A stretch of DNA of 51,050 nt from Flavobacterium sp. HJJ (GTDB lineage Bacteria > Bacteroidota > Bacteroidia > Flavobacteriales > Flavobacteriaceae): assembly GCF_015351475.1 (NCBI RefSeq), contig NZ_JADKPR010000031.1, forward strand, positions 1 through 51,050, given 5' to 3'. The notes under the pieces were generated by a model. That model was not told the origin of the DNA, ran no database searches, and saw only the letters and a program-made list of their open reading frames with translations. Position numbers and translations under genes: made by a program. Below, in pieces: positions 14,293 to 24,552 of this stretch (positions within the stretch are counted from its first letter, which is position 1; every line of letters starts with the position of its first letter).

Positions 14293-15603
14293 ATGAGTAA
14301 TATTGTTGCGATAGTAGGAAGACCTAATGTGGGGAAATCAACCCTTTTTAATAGGCTGATACAAAGAAGAGAAGCTATTGTAGATTCAGTGTCTGGGGTT
14401 ACCCGCGATAGAAACTATGGTAAAAGCGAGTGGAACGGAAAAGAGTTTTCTGTGATTGATACCGGTGGATATGTGCGCGGATCGGATGATGTTTTTGAGG
14501 GAGAAATTCGTAAACAGGTAGAATTGGCCATCGATGAGGCTGATGTTATCATTTTTGTTGTAGATGTTGAAGAGGGGATTACCCCAATGGATGAAACGGT
14601 TGCCAAATTATTGCGAAAGGTGACCAAACCGGTTTTGCTTGCTGTCAATAAGGTGGACAATGCGATGCGTGAGAAAGATGCTGTGGAGTTTTACAACTTG
14701 GGATTGGGAGATTATTTTACTTTCGCCAGTATTTCAGGAAGCGGAACAGGTGATTTATTGGATGCTCTGATTGAAGCTTTTCCTGTAAAACCAGAGCCAG
14801 TAAAAGAAGAAGTTGTTTTGCCTCGTTTTGCAGTGGTAGGACGTCCAAATGCAGGAAAATCGAGTTTTATCAATGCGCTTATCGGTAAAGACCGTTTCAT
14901 GGTTACCGATATTGCGGGAACTACACGTGATGCGATTGATACAAAATTTGACCGTTTTGGTTTCGAATTCAACTTGGTGGATACAGCGGGAATCCGCCGT
15001 AAAGCCAAAGTGAAAGAGGATTTGGAGTTTTACTCTGTAATGCGTTCAGTGCGTGCGATTGAGCATGCCGATATCTGTATATTAGTGATTGACGCAACCC
15101 GCGGATTTGAAGGACAGGATCAAAGTATTTTTTGGCTGGCCGAGAAAAACCGTAAAGGTCTTGTAATCTTGGTCAACAAATGGGATCTGGTTGAAAAAGA
15201 CACTATGTCAACCCGAGATTATGAAGAGAAAATCAAAAAAGAATTAATGCCATTTACAGATGTGCCTATTCTTTTTGTTTCGGCGTTGACTAAACAGCGT
15301 CTGCTAAAAGCTTTGGAAGCAACTGTTAAGGTTTATGAAAACAGACAGCAGCGTATTGCTACTTCAAAATTCAATGAGTTTATGCTGAAAGTAATTGAAG
15401 CGTATCCGCCTCCAGCAACAAAAGGGAAGTATGTGAAAATTAAATATTGTATGCAGCTGCCAACAGCAACGCCTCAGTTTGTGTTTTTTGCTAATATGCC
15501 ACAGTATGTTAAGGAACCTTACAAACGTTACCTTGAAAACAAGATTAGAGAAAACTGGGATTTCGCAGGAGTGCCAATAGATATTTATATTAGAGAAAAA
15601 TAG
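14293..15603 (+). CDS. der: Ribosome biogenesis GTPase Der (EngA)
   Basis: 436 residues with the diagnostic tandem GTPase domains. Domain 1 has GRPNVGKSTLFNRL, DTGG and NKVD. Domain 2 has GRPNAGKSSFINAL, DTAGIRRK and NKWD. The C-terminal KH-like domain (KIKYCMQLPTATPQFVFFAN) follows. Der acts in late assembly of the 50S subunit. It has its own promoter and a strong terminator (15683), so it is probably monocistronic. Confidence 0.97.
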   Translation: MSNIVAIVGRPNVGKSTLFNRLIQRREAIVDSVSGVTRDRNYGKSEWNGKEFSVIDTGGYVRGSDDVFEGEIRKQVELAIDEADVIIFVVDVEEGITPMDETVAKLLRKVTKPVLLAVNKVDNAMREKDAVEFYNLGLGDYFTFASISGSGTGDLLDALIEAFPVKPEPVKEEVVLPRFAVVGRPNAGKSSFINALIGKDRFMVTDIAGTTRDAIDTKFDRFGFEFNLVDTAGIRRKAKVKEDLEFYSVMRSVRAIEHADICILVIDATRGFEGQDQSIFWLAEKNRKGLVILVNKWDLVEKDTMSTRDYEEKIKKELMPFTDVPILFVSALTKQRLLKALEATVKVYENRQQRIATSKFNEFMLKVIEAYPPPATKGKYVKIKYCMQLPTATPQFVFFANMPQYVKEPYKRYLENKIRENWDFAGVPIDIYIREK

Positions 15604-15682
15604 AAAAATTGATAGTTTCACTATTTAAAGTTTTACTTCCAAATTGTGTATGGTCAAGCTAAGAAATAATCTTTTGATTAGA

Positions 15683-15708
15683 AAATCGCTCCCCGGAGCG
15701 ATTTTTAT
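15683..15708 (+). terminator. Terminator after der
   Basis: Nine-bp stem aaatcgctc/gagcgattt with loop cccg, followed by a T-rich tract. Confidence 0.85.
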
Positions 15709-15883
15709 TTTATTAAACTGTCTATTTTGAATGAGATAATTTGGAGGTAGCGTAAATTAAGAGGGGATTTTTATAATTTATGTAGTAGAGAAATTGAAAT
15801 AATAATAGTATTAATTTATGCTTTATAATTTGTATTTAATGTTATTTTGTCGGAAATTTGCTTTAAAAATAAAAGAGATAGTT

Positions 15884-16777
15884 ATGAGAAAAATTGTATT
15901 GGGCGGTATGTTGTTGTTGAGTGTTATAAGTTGTTCGGATGGAGCTACTGTACAAGATGAGGCTGTTAGTCAGGAAACATCAATGAATATTAATCTTAAT
16001 TCAGAAAGGACTAGTCTAACAGGAAAAGATGTAAAACGTGGAACACTTCCGGTTACTGTTAATTCAGTTGTAATTAAAGCTACTCCAGTTGATGTCGCTA
16101 AACTTCCAAGTATTTTTAATTTTAATATCGTTTCCGATAACAATGTTAGTGCTTCTGATGGATTTGAAATAAGAAATTTTAGTACTGGCATTTCAAAATT
16201 TAGTGTTACTGCTAATTCTGGTACCAATGGAGAAGAATATGTTTATGGTTTTTGGGCTGGTGAATCTAGTACGCTATCTGTGAATGATTTGTTTATAAAA
16301 TGGGCTGCAAAATCGGTTGCTGTTAATTATATAACCAATGTACAAACAATAGATGTAAAAGCTGGTATAAATACTCCTGTTTCCTTTACATTATTGCCAA
16401 CTAATGGCCGTGTAATATCTGTGTTTCAATTATCAGATGAATTAAAGGGTTGGAATTATAAAGTAAAAGTACAAACTAAATACGATGGAGGAAGTGGTAC
16501 AGGATTTGTTGATGTTGATAAAACTCATAACGGAGTAACACATCTTGATGGTTATTACACTTATCGAGGTGCACCACTAAAACATATCATTACTATTTTT
16601 GATGATAAGGGTGAAAAAGTTGCTGAATATGGAGTTGTGGTAGATATAACAAATGGTGAAAGTACCAATACTATATACACAATACTTTCTGATCAAATAC
16701 CTGCTGCTAATAAATTACAAACAACAATATTAGTTCCCGATTTTAAATCTTCAGAACCAACTGTAAAGCAAATTTAA
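15884..16777 (+). CDS. Lipoprotein of unknown function
   Basis: I choose the ATG at 15884 (MRKIVLGGMLLLSVISCSDG), which gives a perfect lipoprotein signal with lipobox SVISC. The frame is open further upstream to 15818 but would add an unlikely leader. The mature protein of ~280 residues is Ser/Thr/Asn-rich and beta-strand-like (VVIKATPVDV, VSFTLLPTNGRVISVFQLSD), with no recognised catalytic motif. Likely anchored in the outer or inner membrane facing the periplasm or cell surface. It is flanked by the der terminator and its own (16829), so it is expressed alone. Function unknown. Confidence 0.8.
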   Translation: MRKIVLGGMLLLSVISCSDGATVQDEAVSQETSMNINLNSERTSLTGKDVKRGTLPVTVNSVVIKATPVDVAKLPSIFNFNIVSDNNVSASDGFEIRNFSTGISKFSVTANSGTNGEEYVYGFWAGESSTLSVNDLFIKWAAKSVAVNYITNVQTIDVKAGINTPVSFTLLPTNGRVISVFQLSDELKGWNYKVKVQTKYDGGSGTGFVDVDKTHNGVTHLDGYYTYRGAPLKHIITIFDDKGEKVAEYGVVVDITNGESTNTIYTILSDQIPAANKLQTTILVPDFKSSEPTVKQI

Positions 16778-16828
16778 TTATACTATTGAAGTTGCAACGT
16801 TTTAATTAAGGAGAAAGAAATAAAAATA

Positions 16829-16856
16829 AAAATCCCGAGCAATCGGGATTTTTTTA
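16829..16856 (+). terminator. Terminator after the lipoprotein gene
   Basis: Stem aaatcccga/tcgggattt with loop gcaa and a seven-T tract. Confidence 0.85.
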
Positions 16857-16995
16857 TGCCTTTTTATGGGTAAAACGGCTTTGTTTTCGGGGTGTTTATA
16901 TGCTAAACAGAAGATTTGTTAAATAAATGTTTAAATGGTAATTAAACCTTTTGTAAAGTTCAATGTCTTAGTCATATTGTTTAATAAAATATTAT

Positions 16996-19788
16996 ATGTC
17001 TAAAATTTACGCCGCTTTACTGTTTGTGTTTTTCTTTTTTGCAGCTAATGCTCAAAATAACATTACTATCAAAGGAACTGTCTATGATATAAATACTCAA
17101 AAACCATTGGAATCGGCTATGGTTTATTTCTCTAATGTCAAAGATTCAACAGTTGTTGAATATACGACTACTGATAAAAATGGGGAATTCAAAATAAATA
17201 CCAAAAAATACGATAAGCCAGTTTTCTTGAAGATAAATTTTATGGGCTATCAGACATACACAGAAGAGCAGAATAAACTTTTGGAAAATAAAGATTTTGG
17301 AAAATTATATTTAGCCCAAAATGAAACTGCATTAAAAGAAGTAGTTGTAAAAAATGACGCACCTCCTATTAAAATAAAAAAAGATACTCTAGAGTTTAAT
17401 GCAGCCTCATATAAAGTGCGTCCTGATGCCAATGTTGAGACTTTGCTGAAACAGCTGCCTGGAGTAGAGGTTGATACAGATGGAAAAGTTACGGCTAATG
17501 GAAAGGAAGTAACTCAGTTTTTGGTTAACGGGAAATCTTTCTTTGGTAAGGATGGTGCTATATTGCTGAAAAATATGCCAGCCGATATGATTAATAAAGT
17601 TCAGATTTCTGATTTTAAAACTAAAAAAGAAGAACTGTCTAAACAAGAAGCCAGTTCGGATGATTCCAGTATCAATTTTACTATTGATGAAAAGAAAAAT
17701 AAAGGTCTTTTTGGTAAAATAATGGGCGGTTATGGAACTGACGACCGTTATGAAAATAGTTTTATTTTGAACTATTTTAATAATAAACAAAAAATAAGTT
17801 TACTGGGTTCTGCTAATAATATCAATTCGACCGGTTTTGCTATGGACGAAGTGTTTGATAATATGGGAGGCGGACGAAACAGCAAGCAGGCAACTAGAGC
17901 CACGGCATCTGGAAAAGGAATTACGACAACTAATCTGGTAAGTTTTAATTATTCGGATGAGTGGGCGAAAGTTTTTAACACAACGGCTGGCTATGATTTT
18001 AAGAATACGATTAATGAAAATCAATCGAAATCCAAGCAGACAGAATTTTTATCATCAACCAGCACTAATTTTACCGACTCAACTTCAAAAACGAGGAATG
18101 AAGGCACAGAAAATAAGGCTAATTTTGAGTTTGAATATAAAATAGATCCAACAACAAGACTGGTTGTTACACCAAATATCAGTAAATCCCGTACCAACAG
18201 CAACTCAGAATCTTCTAGTGCAGCTACAGATCAAAATGGGGTATCTTTAAATGAAAGTAACGGGACTTCATACAAAGAAAATGCATCTGCTAATTTTGGG
18301 AATACCATAAATTTTAATAAAGCTTTTGAAAGAAAAGCCCGTAACCTGAGTTTTGTTTTCAGTAATACTAATTCCAATAGCGATTCGGATGCAATAAATG
18401 AGTCGAAAACTGTTTTTAAACAAGGTAACAGACAGAATGATGAGCGTCATCAAAATGGAAAAAGCAATAATACAGCAGACTCTTATTCGGCCGAAATTGA
18501 ATTTACGGAACCAATAACTGATTCACTGCGAATTCGTATTGGTACAGAATTGGGATGGGACAGCGAAGTGAATGATGCGAAAACCTATGATTATGATAAT
18601 GCAGCTCAAACGTATTCAATTTTAAATAATCTGCAGACAAATTATATTACCTCAAGTCAAAACTCGATTAGTCCAAAATTGGGACTTACTTTGGAAAAAA
18701 ACAATTTTACTTTTACTTTGAATTCCAAAACTTCTATAGTTGATTACAATAATCATTCACTTTACCTGAACAATGCCACTGATTTGAATCAGCAATATGT
18801 GCTGCCTTACGGGAATGCACAAGTGAGATATAAATTTGATAAGTCAAAATTCATCATTTTTAGATACAATTATTCAAGCAGTCTTCCTTCGGCAACACAA
18901 TTAATGCCAGTAGCCAATCTGGCAAATCCTTTGAATACTGTAATAGGAAATCCAGAATTGAATCTTAATAAAGTCAATAGTGTAAATATTAATTACAGAA
19001 ATTTTGATATGCGTACCCGTTCTGGATATAACATATTTGCAAGTGGGGATTTTTATGATAGTGCAGTGGTTGCTTCGTCTATTTATGATGCGGTTTCTGG
19101 ACAAAGGACAACTACCTATCAAAATGTTACAGGAACGTATAGAACTAATCTTGGCGGAAACTGGGGTCAGAGTATCAAAATGGACGCTCACGTTGTACGA
19201 TATGGTCTGCGTTTAAACGGTAGTTATTCTTTGGATAAAAGATTTACAAATGCTGTTTTATATAGTGCAAAATCATTTGGAGTTTCACCAAATGTCTATG
19301 TTTCCTATGATTATGGCGAACTGCTTAGTGTTTCACCTTCTTACGGCTTGTCTTATAACGAATCAGCATATAGCAATTCGTCAATAAAAGCCAGTTCAAA
19401 TGTGGTGCATAGAATAAACTTGCAGACTACTAATTATTGGCCAAAGAACTGGATTTTTGGAAACGATTTTGGTTATAATTACAATTCGAATATTTCAGGT
19501 GATTTCAAAAAAGATTTTTATTTATGGAACACCAGTTTGTCGTATGGTTTTTTCGAAAAGAAAATGACTTTGAAAGTAAAAGTTTATGATGTTTTAAATC
19601 AGAATCAAAGTGCATCCAGAACAATATCTGCAACGACGATTCGTGATGAAGAGAATACAGTATTGAAAAGATACGCAATGTTTTCTTTAACATATAAACT
19701 TGGAACTTTCGGCGGACCAAGAGATAGACGTCAGCCTCCTGGCGGCGGTTACGGCGGTTTCAGAAGAGAGGGTATGAATATGGATTAA
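16996..19788 (+). CDS. Outer-membrane beta-barrel receptor (TonB-type, OMP_b-brl_3-like)
   Basis: 930 residues. A signal peptide (MSKIYAALLFVFFFFAANAQ) is followed by a carboxypeptidase-regulatory-like domain (ITIKGTVYDINTQKPLESAM...). Then comes a plug-like region (ANVETLLKQLPGVEVDTDGKV, FLVNGKSFFGKDG) and a long beta-barrel rich in aromatic/Asn strands. The C-terminus ends in a Gly/Pro/Arg-rich tail instead of a terminal aromatic strand. This layout is that of the 'outer membrane beta-barrel family protein' of Bacteroidota, a TonB-receptor relative. Substrate is unknown. The Spy-like gene 115 bases downstream may respond to the same envelope stress. A fragment matching its last strands lies at 30342. 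Confidence 0.88.
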   Translation: MSKIYAALLFVFFFFAANAQNNITIKGTVYDINTQKPLESAMVYFSNVKDSTVVEYTTTDKNGEFKINTKKYDKPVFLKINFMGYQTYTEEQNKLLENKDFGKLYLAQNETALKEVVVKNDAPPIKIKKDTLEFNAASYKVRPDANVETLLKQLPGVEVDTDGKVTANGKEVTQFLVNGKSFFGKDGAILLKNMPADMINKVQISDFKTKKEELSKQEASSDDSSINFTIDEKKNKGLFGKIMGGYGTDDRYENSFILNYFNNKQKISLLGSANNINSTGFAMDEVFDNMGGGRNSKQATRATASGKGITTTNLVSFNYSDEWAKVFNTTAGYDFKNTINENQSKSKQTEFLSSTSTNFTDSTSKTRNEGTENKANFEFEYKIDPTTRLVVTPNISKSRTNSNSESSSAATDQNGVSLNESNGTSYKENASANFGNTINFNKAFERKARNLSFVFSNTNSNSDSDAINESKTVFKQGNRQNDERHQNGKSNNTADSYSAEIEFTEPITDSLRIRIGTELGWDSEVNDAKTYDYDNAAQTYSILNNLQTNYITSSQNSISPKLGLTLEKNNFTFTLNSKTSIVDYNNHSLYLNNATDLNQQYVLPYGNAQVRYKFDKSKFIIFRYNYSSSLPSATQLMPVANLANPLNTVIGNPELNLNKVNSVNINYRNFDMRTRSGYNIFASGDFYDSAVVASSIYDAVSGQRTTTYQNVTGTYRTNLGGNWGQSIKMDAHVVRYGLRLNGSYSLDKRFTNAVLYSAKSFGVSPNVYVSYDYGELLSVSPSYGLSYNESAYSNSSIKASSNVVHRINLQTTNYWPKNWIFGNDFGYNYNSNISGDFKKDFYLWNTSLSYGFFEKKMTLKVKVYDVLNQNQSASRTISATTIRDEENTVLKRYAMFSLTYKLGTFGGPRDRRQPPGGGYGGFRREGMNMD

Positions 19789-19902
19789 TTTCATGAATAC
19801 TGCTGATTGTTTTTAAATTGGTTTTTTTAATAAAATATTAAGGAATTATGGGTTAAACCATTTTAAAACAAAATAGTCTTATAGTTTTAATCTTCAATAT
19901 AA

Positions 19903-20418
19903 ATGAATATGAAAAAGTTAATTATTGCTGCTTTATTAGTTATTAGTGCTTCTTCTTTTGCCCAAGAGCAGACAAAGTCAGAAGATAAATCAAATAAGCC
20001 GAAAAGAGAAAAGCAGACTCCTGAACAAAGAGGTCAGGCACAGCTGGATAAACTGACTAAAGAGTTAAGTCTGAATCCTCAGCAGCAAGAACAGATAAAG
20101 CTAATTCTTGCAGAGCAAAATGCCAAGATGGAAGCTTTTAGAGCAGAACGAATGGGAAATAATTCAAAAGAATTGTCGGCTTCTGAAAGAGATGCTTTAA
20201 GAGCAAAAAGGCAAGAAGACAGAAAAGCTGCGGATGCTAAACTACAAGCCATTTTGACTCCGGAGCAGTTTAAAAAAATGAAAGACATTGAGAAAGCCAA
20301 TATGGAAAGAATGAGAGAGGCGAGAGGTAATTGGGGAAACAGAGATAGAGATAATGGTAATGGAGATAACGGCGGCGGTTTTGGAGACAATAACGGCGGT
20401 AATAGAGAAGAAAACTAA
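19903..20418 (+). CDS. Spy/CpxP-like periplasmic protein
   Basis: 171 residues (169 if the second Met is used). The signal peptide MKKLIIAALLVISASSFAQ is followed by an almost all-helical, highly charged region with two LTxxQ-like blocks: LSLNPQQQEQIKLILAEQNA and LTPEQFKKMKDIEKANMERM. This is the pattern of Spy/CpxP periplasmic chaperone-like proteins. The tail is Gly/Asn/Asp-rich low complexity. Probably a periplasmic stress or metal-response protein; its distance from the receptor gene allows co-transcription. Confidence 0.75.
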   Translation: MNMKKLIIAALLVISASSFAQEQTKSEDKSNKPKREKQTPEQRGQAQLDKLTKELSLNPQQQEQIKLILAEQNAKMEAFRAERMGNNSKELSASERDALRAKRQEDRKAADAKLQAILTPEQFKKMKDIEKANMERMREARGNWGNRDRDNGNGDNGGGFGDNNGGNREEN

Positions 20419-20443
20419 TTCTAATCATGTTGGTTTTTTAGAC

Positions 20444-20487
20444 AAGAAAAGTCCTAAACATAAATTTTTATGTTTAGGACTTTTCTT
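20444..20487. terminator. Long bidirectional terminator
   Basis: A 21-bp perfect stem (20444-20464 against 20467-20487) between the Spy-like gene and the convergent small membrane gene. A-tract and T-tract at the two ends let it serve both strands. Confidence 0.85.
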
Positions 20488-20547
20488 ACCTAATGTGTTC
20501 TGAAATGTGTTTTGGCTGTTATGAAAAATATTTTTTAGAATTATTTT

Positions 20548-20748
20548 TCAATGCTCCATTTTTTTTGAGGTTTTGTGTTCCTCTTCATAAAAAGCAGAGA
20601 AAACCATACTGAGTGCCACACCCAAACCCAAAAGATACATTGACATTATGACTGGAAGTGACAGAAATAAATCAGCTTGATATATTGCTGTAAAAACCAT
20701 GACATAGATTGTGGTAAACCACACCAATTTAATCACATAATTTTTCAT
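20548..20748 (-). CDS. Small two-helix membrane protein
   Basis: 66 residues. Two hydrophobic segments, VIKLVWFTTIYVMVFTAIYQ and VIMSMYLLGLGVALSMVFSAF, are followed by a charged C-terminal tail (EEEHKTSKKMEH). Start and length fit a small conserved flavobacterial membrane protein, but I do not recognise a family. It stands alone, 110 bases from chrA in the same orientation. Confidence 0.6.
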   Translation of the reverse strand: MKNYVIKLVWFTTIYVMVFTAIYQADLFLSLPVIMSMYLLGLGVALSMVFSAFYEEEHKTSKKMEH

Positions 20749-20858
20749 AACTATATCTTTTACATAAAGTTACGTTATTGTATTGTGAATTTTGTTAATT
20801 CGAAAATAAATAATTCATAAAATAATAATGCTTATTTAATGATTTCTTTTCTTACTGA

Positions 20859-22028
20859 TTAAAATAGCTTCAGTAAAATTCCTAAAATTGCTGCTATAAC
20901 GATAATATGAGGTTCTTGTATTTTTTTTACATAAATCAAAATAAGTGCGGTTCCTGCAGCAATTAAGGCAGTTGGTATGTCTATAATTGTCCGGATGGCG
21001 ATTACAATTACAGCACCCACTAATGCGCCAATTACTCCTGCAGTTATTCCGTCGACAAATGCTTTGATGCTTTTGTTCTGGGAAATCTTTTTAAAATAAG
21101 GAGCAGGAATAACCGTAAATAAATAGCAGGGAAGAAAAACACCTAAAGCCGCAATGCAGGCACCGGTAAATCCAGCCACTAAATAACCAATGAAGCCTAC
21201 AGTGATTACTACCGGACCCGGAGTAATCATGGCCACAGCCACAGCATCGACAAACTGATTTTCGGTGAGCCAATGGTGTTCAGCGACAATACCCGAGTGC
21301 AGGAAAGGAACAATGGCCAGTCCGCTGCCAAAAACAAAGGCACCAGCTTTGATAAAAAACCAGGCAAGGTCGCCTAGTTTTCCCAGATCAATAGTTGAGA
21401 GACCTACTGTAGAAAGTAAAAAGAAGGAAGCAGTTTTAGGACGTCTGATCCATTCCGGAGGTGCTTTTACAATCATATAGATGAGTCCCAAGGCGATAAA
21501 TAGCAGCAGTTCTTCATTTTGAGTCACTGCAGTAAGCACGATAGCGGTAATATAAAATATCCACAGTAACCAGCTGTTTTTGATAGCCGGAATTTCAAAT
21601 TTACTGATAGATTTCACAGTGAGTTTGTAAGAACTCACAGCAATAATTCCAATTACTGCAGCACTGATTCCGTAAAAAATTGCCTGCATCCAGGGCAGAC
21701 CGCCATAAGCCTGATAAGTGATTCCTAATAAAACAACCATTATAAAAGAAGGAATGACAAATGCTAATCCGGAAAGTGTAGCTCCTAAAACGCCAAAGTG
21801 TACAAATCCAATATAAATTCCCAGTTGTGCAGCCAATGGGCCGGGAGCCAGCTGTGAGAGTGCTAATCCTTCCTTGAAGTCGGAATCGTTAATCCATTTT
21901 TTATTCTCAACTAAGTCGCGGTGCATGTAACCAACCAAAGCAACAGGCCCGCCAAAACCAGTAGTTCCTAACTTTAGAAAATATTTTATTAAATCCAGTA
22001 AGGTGTAATTTAATTTTTCAATACTCAT
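20859..22028 (-). CDS. chrA: Chromate transporter ChrA
   Basis: 389 residues with the two homologous CHR halves. The N-terminal half starts LGTTGFGGPVALVGYMHRDL; the C-terminal half has GAFVFGSGLAIVPFLHSGIV and AMITPGPVVITVGFIGYLVA. About 10-12 membrane helices are visible. ChrA proteins move chromate out of the cell; chromate is a structural analogue of sulfate. It is the last gene of a minus-strand series beginning with an Rrf2 regulator at 30001. A 9-bp inverted repeat (22046-22054, 22069-22077) lies in the 90-bp gap before it. Confidence 0.92.
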   Translation of the reverse strand: MSIEKLNYTLLDLIKYFLKLGTTGFGGPVALVGYMHRDLVENKKWINDSDFKEGLALSQLAPGPLAAQLGIYIGFVHFGVLGATLSGLAFVIPSFIMVVLLGITYQAYGGLPWMQAIFYGISAAVIGIIAVSSYKLTVKSISKFEIPAIKNSWLLWIFYITAIVLTAVTQNEELLLFIALGLIYMIVKAPPEWIRRPKTASFFLLSTVGLSTIDLGKLGDLAWFFIKAGAFVFGSGLAIVPFLHSGIVAEHHWLTENQFVDAVAVAMITPGPVVITVGFIGYLVAGFTGACIAALGVFLPCYLFTVIPAPYFKKISQNKSIKAFVDGITAGVIGALVGAVIVIAIRTIIDIPTALIAAGTALILIYVKKIQEPHIIVIAAILGILLKLF

Positions 22029-22118
22029 AATTGTTGTCTTAAATCTTGTTAGTTACCTTATTCATAAAAACTAACAATCAAAAAAACAATCAGTTTTGGG
22101 TTTAACTTTTTAAAAACC

Positions 22119-22874
22119 TTAATTGGTGAATGTCTTGTGTTTTTGGGTAAGTTTTATTTTATGATAAAAGGTAAACCTGATAATATCTCTGTCAAAATAA
22201 TCAACACCGCTTGCCCGCTGCTGAAAACTGTTTAAATAACCTAATTCTAATGCAATATTTTTATTGATGCCGTACTGCATAGCGGCGTAAATCCGGTTTT
22301 GGTCAAAAGTGTTTTTTACGATGCTTTGCCCAGCATTAATCATCAGTTCATCATACACTATGGCTTTTAAATACTGCTTTTCCTTTTGCCAGAAGGAATA
22401 TTCACCCTGCAGGCGGTACCTGAATCTCCAGGTAAAAGCAATTCCTGGGAGTAAGCCTGTTTTGTCTGCATTGTGTATAAACCGTTCCTCCACTTGAAAC
22501 CGCTGATGCGTAGTGAAATTACTATAGTCGTGCTTCCATGAGATGTCCTGCTGTATGCGGTATTCTGGTGTTCTAAAATCATTAGTGTTTTCAGGCACCT
22601 GAGTGGCTACAGAGAAATAAGAAGCACCGGCTCCCAAATCTATGTTTTTATTGATTTTGTACCGTCCGTGCATCCGAATCAAAAACAAATTGTCTTCGAA
22701 AGGATTTATAAATACCCGATTGTCAAATTCAGTATGTAATGACCATTTGTCGTTTATTGTCAATTGGTTGAAATAACGTGTCCAAAGCAGACTTTGGTGA
22801 TCTACATTTTTTTCGGTCTGGGCATTAGCAATGATACATAGTAGTAAAAGGCCAAAGATATTGATGCTTTTCAT
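22119..22874 (-). CDS. DUF2490 outer-membrane protein
   Basis: 251 residues. A signal peptide (MKSINIFGLLLLCIIANAQ) is followed by alternating-strand sequence with LLWTRYFNQLTINDKWSLHT and later FRYRLQGEYSF..., the hallmarks of DUF2490 small beta-barrels. It probably sits in the outer membrane. It lies between the ABC transporter genes and chrA in the same direction, 70 bases after pstB, so it may be co-transcribed with either. Function not established. Confidence 0.85.
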   Translation of the reverse strand: MKSINIFGLLLLCIIANAQTEKNVDHQSLLWTRYFNQLTINDKWSLHTEFDNRVFINPFEDNLFLIRMHGRYKINKNIDLGAGASYFSVATQVPENTNDFRTPEYRIQQDISWKHDYSNFTTHQRFQVEERFIHNADKTGLLPGIAFTWRFRYRLQGEYSFWQKEKQYLKAIVYDELMINAGQSIVKNTFDQNRIYAAMQYGINKNIALELGYLNSFQQRASGVDYFDRDIIRFTFYHKIKLTQKHKTFTN

Positions 22875-22944
22875 GAAAGGAATCTCAATTTTTTCGGCAA
22901 ATGTAATTAAACTCTATGTATTAAATAGGTTTTATTTTTTTTTG

Positions 22945-23706
22945 CTAAACCAAAAAACCTTTTACATAATCCTGTGTCAGTTTTTCTTTTGGATTTAAAA
23001 GCACTTCTTCTGTTGGTCCAAATTCTATAATCTCTCCCATGTAAACAAAACCAATATAATCTGAAACACGTCTGGCCTGACGCAGAATATGTGTAACCAA
23101 AACGATAGTGTATTTGTCTTTTAATTGTAAAAATAATTCTTCAATAGCCTGGGTTGAGATGGGATCTAATGCTGAGGTCGGCTCGTCTCCCAGAATTATT
23201 TCGGGTTCAATGGCTAGTCCTCTCGCTAAGCATAACCGCTGCTGCTGACCAATCGATAATCGGGTTGCAGGTGACTTTAATCTGTCTTTTACTTCGTCCC
23301 AAAGATTTACGCCTCGGAGATATTTTTCGACTATTTCGTCCAGTTCAGCTTTTTTATTATTTCCGTGAATGCGCTGTCCGTAAGCAATATTGTCATAAAT
23401 ATTCATCGGCAGGGGAAAAGGTCTTTGCGAAAGCAGACCCATTTTTTTTCGGATATGGGTTACTTCAGCCTTTTTGTCGTAAATATTTTCTCCATCGACT
23501 AAAACTTTTCCATCAACACGCACATCATTCTGGCGGTCGAGTAATCGGTTCATGGTTTTTAGCAGAGTTGTTTTTCCACAGCCTGAGGGACCAATTAATG
23601 AGGTTACTTTCTTGTCTGGAATATCTAGATTGATATTCTTTAGGATATGGTTGTCACCAATGTGAACATTTAAATTCTGAATACTTATATGTGGCTGAAT
23701 ATTCAT
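22945..23706 (-). CDS. pstB: Phosphate-type ABC transporter ATPase PstB
   Basis: 253 residues. Walker A GPSGCGKTTLL, the signature LSIGQQQRLCLARGLA (Ile instead of the usual second Gly), Walker B EIILGDEPTSALD and the switch His in LVTHILRQARRV. PstB energises the PstCA permease. Its start overlaps the end of pstA by four bases (ATGA). No phoU follows, unlike most pst operons. Confidence 0.93.
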   Translation of the reverse strand: MNIQPHISIQNLNVHIGDNHILKNINLDIPDKKVTSLIGPSGCGKTTLLKTMNRLLDRQNDVRVDGKVLVDGENIYDKKAEVTHIRKKMGLLSQRPFPLPMNIYDNIAYGQRIHGNNKKAELDEIVEKYLRGVNLWDEVKDRLKSPATRLSIGQQQRLCLARGLAIEPEIILGDEPTSALDPISTQAIEELFLQLKDKYTIVLVTHILRQARRVSDYIGFVYMGEIIEFGPTEEVLLNPKEKLTQDYVKGFLV

Positions 23707-24548
23707 ATTTTATTTTTTGAAAGATTTTTGCTTGCTGTTTTCGCAGCAATGTTGATGATTAAAACAATAATGGTTAAAATAACCGCTGCAGCATAGGCTC
23801 GGTTTTGAACTTCCTGTATGGGACTGCTCAACTGGAAAAAGATAGACAGTGGCAATGTTGCCGCAGGCTGATCTAATGAAGTTGGGATACTATCTGTAAA
23901 TCCAGCGGTAAAAAGTACGCAGGCAGCATCACCAATGGCTCTCCCAAAAGAAAGCAGTATCGCAGTTACAATTCCTGGGATTGATTGTCTCAAAATGATT
24001 TTAGCAGATTCATAGCGAGTGCCTCCAAGGGCAAAAACGGCATTCGACATATCTTCTGGGACTACACGAACCACTTCGTCAATAGCTCTGACTAATATTG
24101 GAATTATCATTAAAGTGACCGTAATAATTCCAGCCAGTAATGATGTTTTTAATCCCATATACACCATGATTGTAAATCCAAATGCTCCATATACAATTGA
24201 CGGAATACCAAATAGAATGTCTGAACTTAATCGGGTGATCGTTGCTAATCGGGCATTTTTTTTGGCATATACATTGATGTAAATTACAATTGGCAGACTG
24301 ATTATAAGTCCTAAAAAAGTTGAACCTAATGTAATATAGATAGATCCGACTATTGCGTTTAAAATCCCGCCGCCTTTGCCAATGTAGAAACCGCCTTCTG
24401 GAATTTTCGAAATCATTTCCCAGCTTAACGATCCAGCTCCTTTCGAAAAAAGCGTGTACACTATCATAAATAAAGTACTGCTGACGATTATGGTACTTAA
24501 AATCATCAGAAATCGGAATATATTTTCTTCTATTTTTCTTGCTTCCAT
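23703..24548 (-). CDS. pstA: ABC transporter permease PstA
   Basis: 281 residues with six membrane helices and the EAA-type loop around ALGGTRYESAKIILRQSIPG. The QSIPGIVTAILLSFGRAIGD stretch is typical of PstA. It forms the channel with PstC. Four-base gap from pstC, four-base overlap with pstB. Confidence 0.93.
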   Translation of the reverse strand: MEARKIEENIFRFLMILSTIIVSSTLFMIVYTLFSKGAGSLSWEMISKIPEGGFYIGKGGGILNAIVGSIYITLGSTFLGLIISLPIVIYINVYAKKNARLATITRLSSDILFGIPSIVYGAFGFTIMVYMGLKTSLLAGIITVTLMIIPILVRAIDEVVRVVPEDMSNAVFALGGTRYESAKIILRQSIPGIVTAILLSFGRAIGDAACVLFTAGFTDSIPTSLDQPAATLPLSIFFQLSSPIQEVQNRAYAAAVILTIIVLIINIAAKTASKNLSKNKI

Positions 24549-24552
24549 TCTG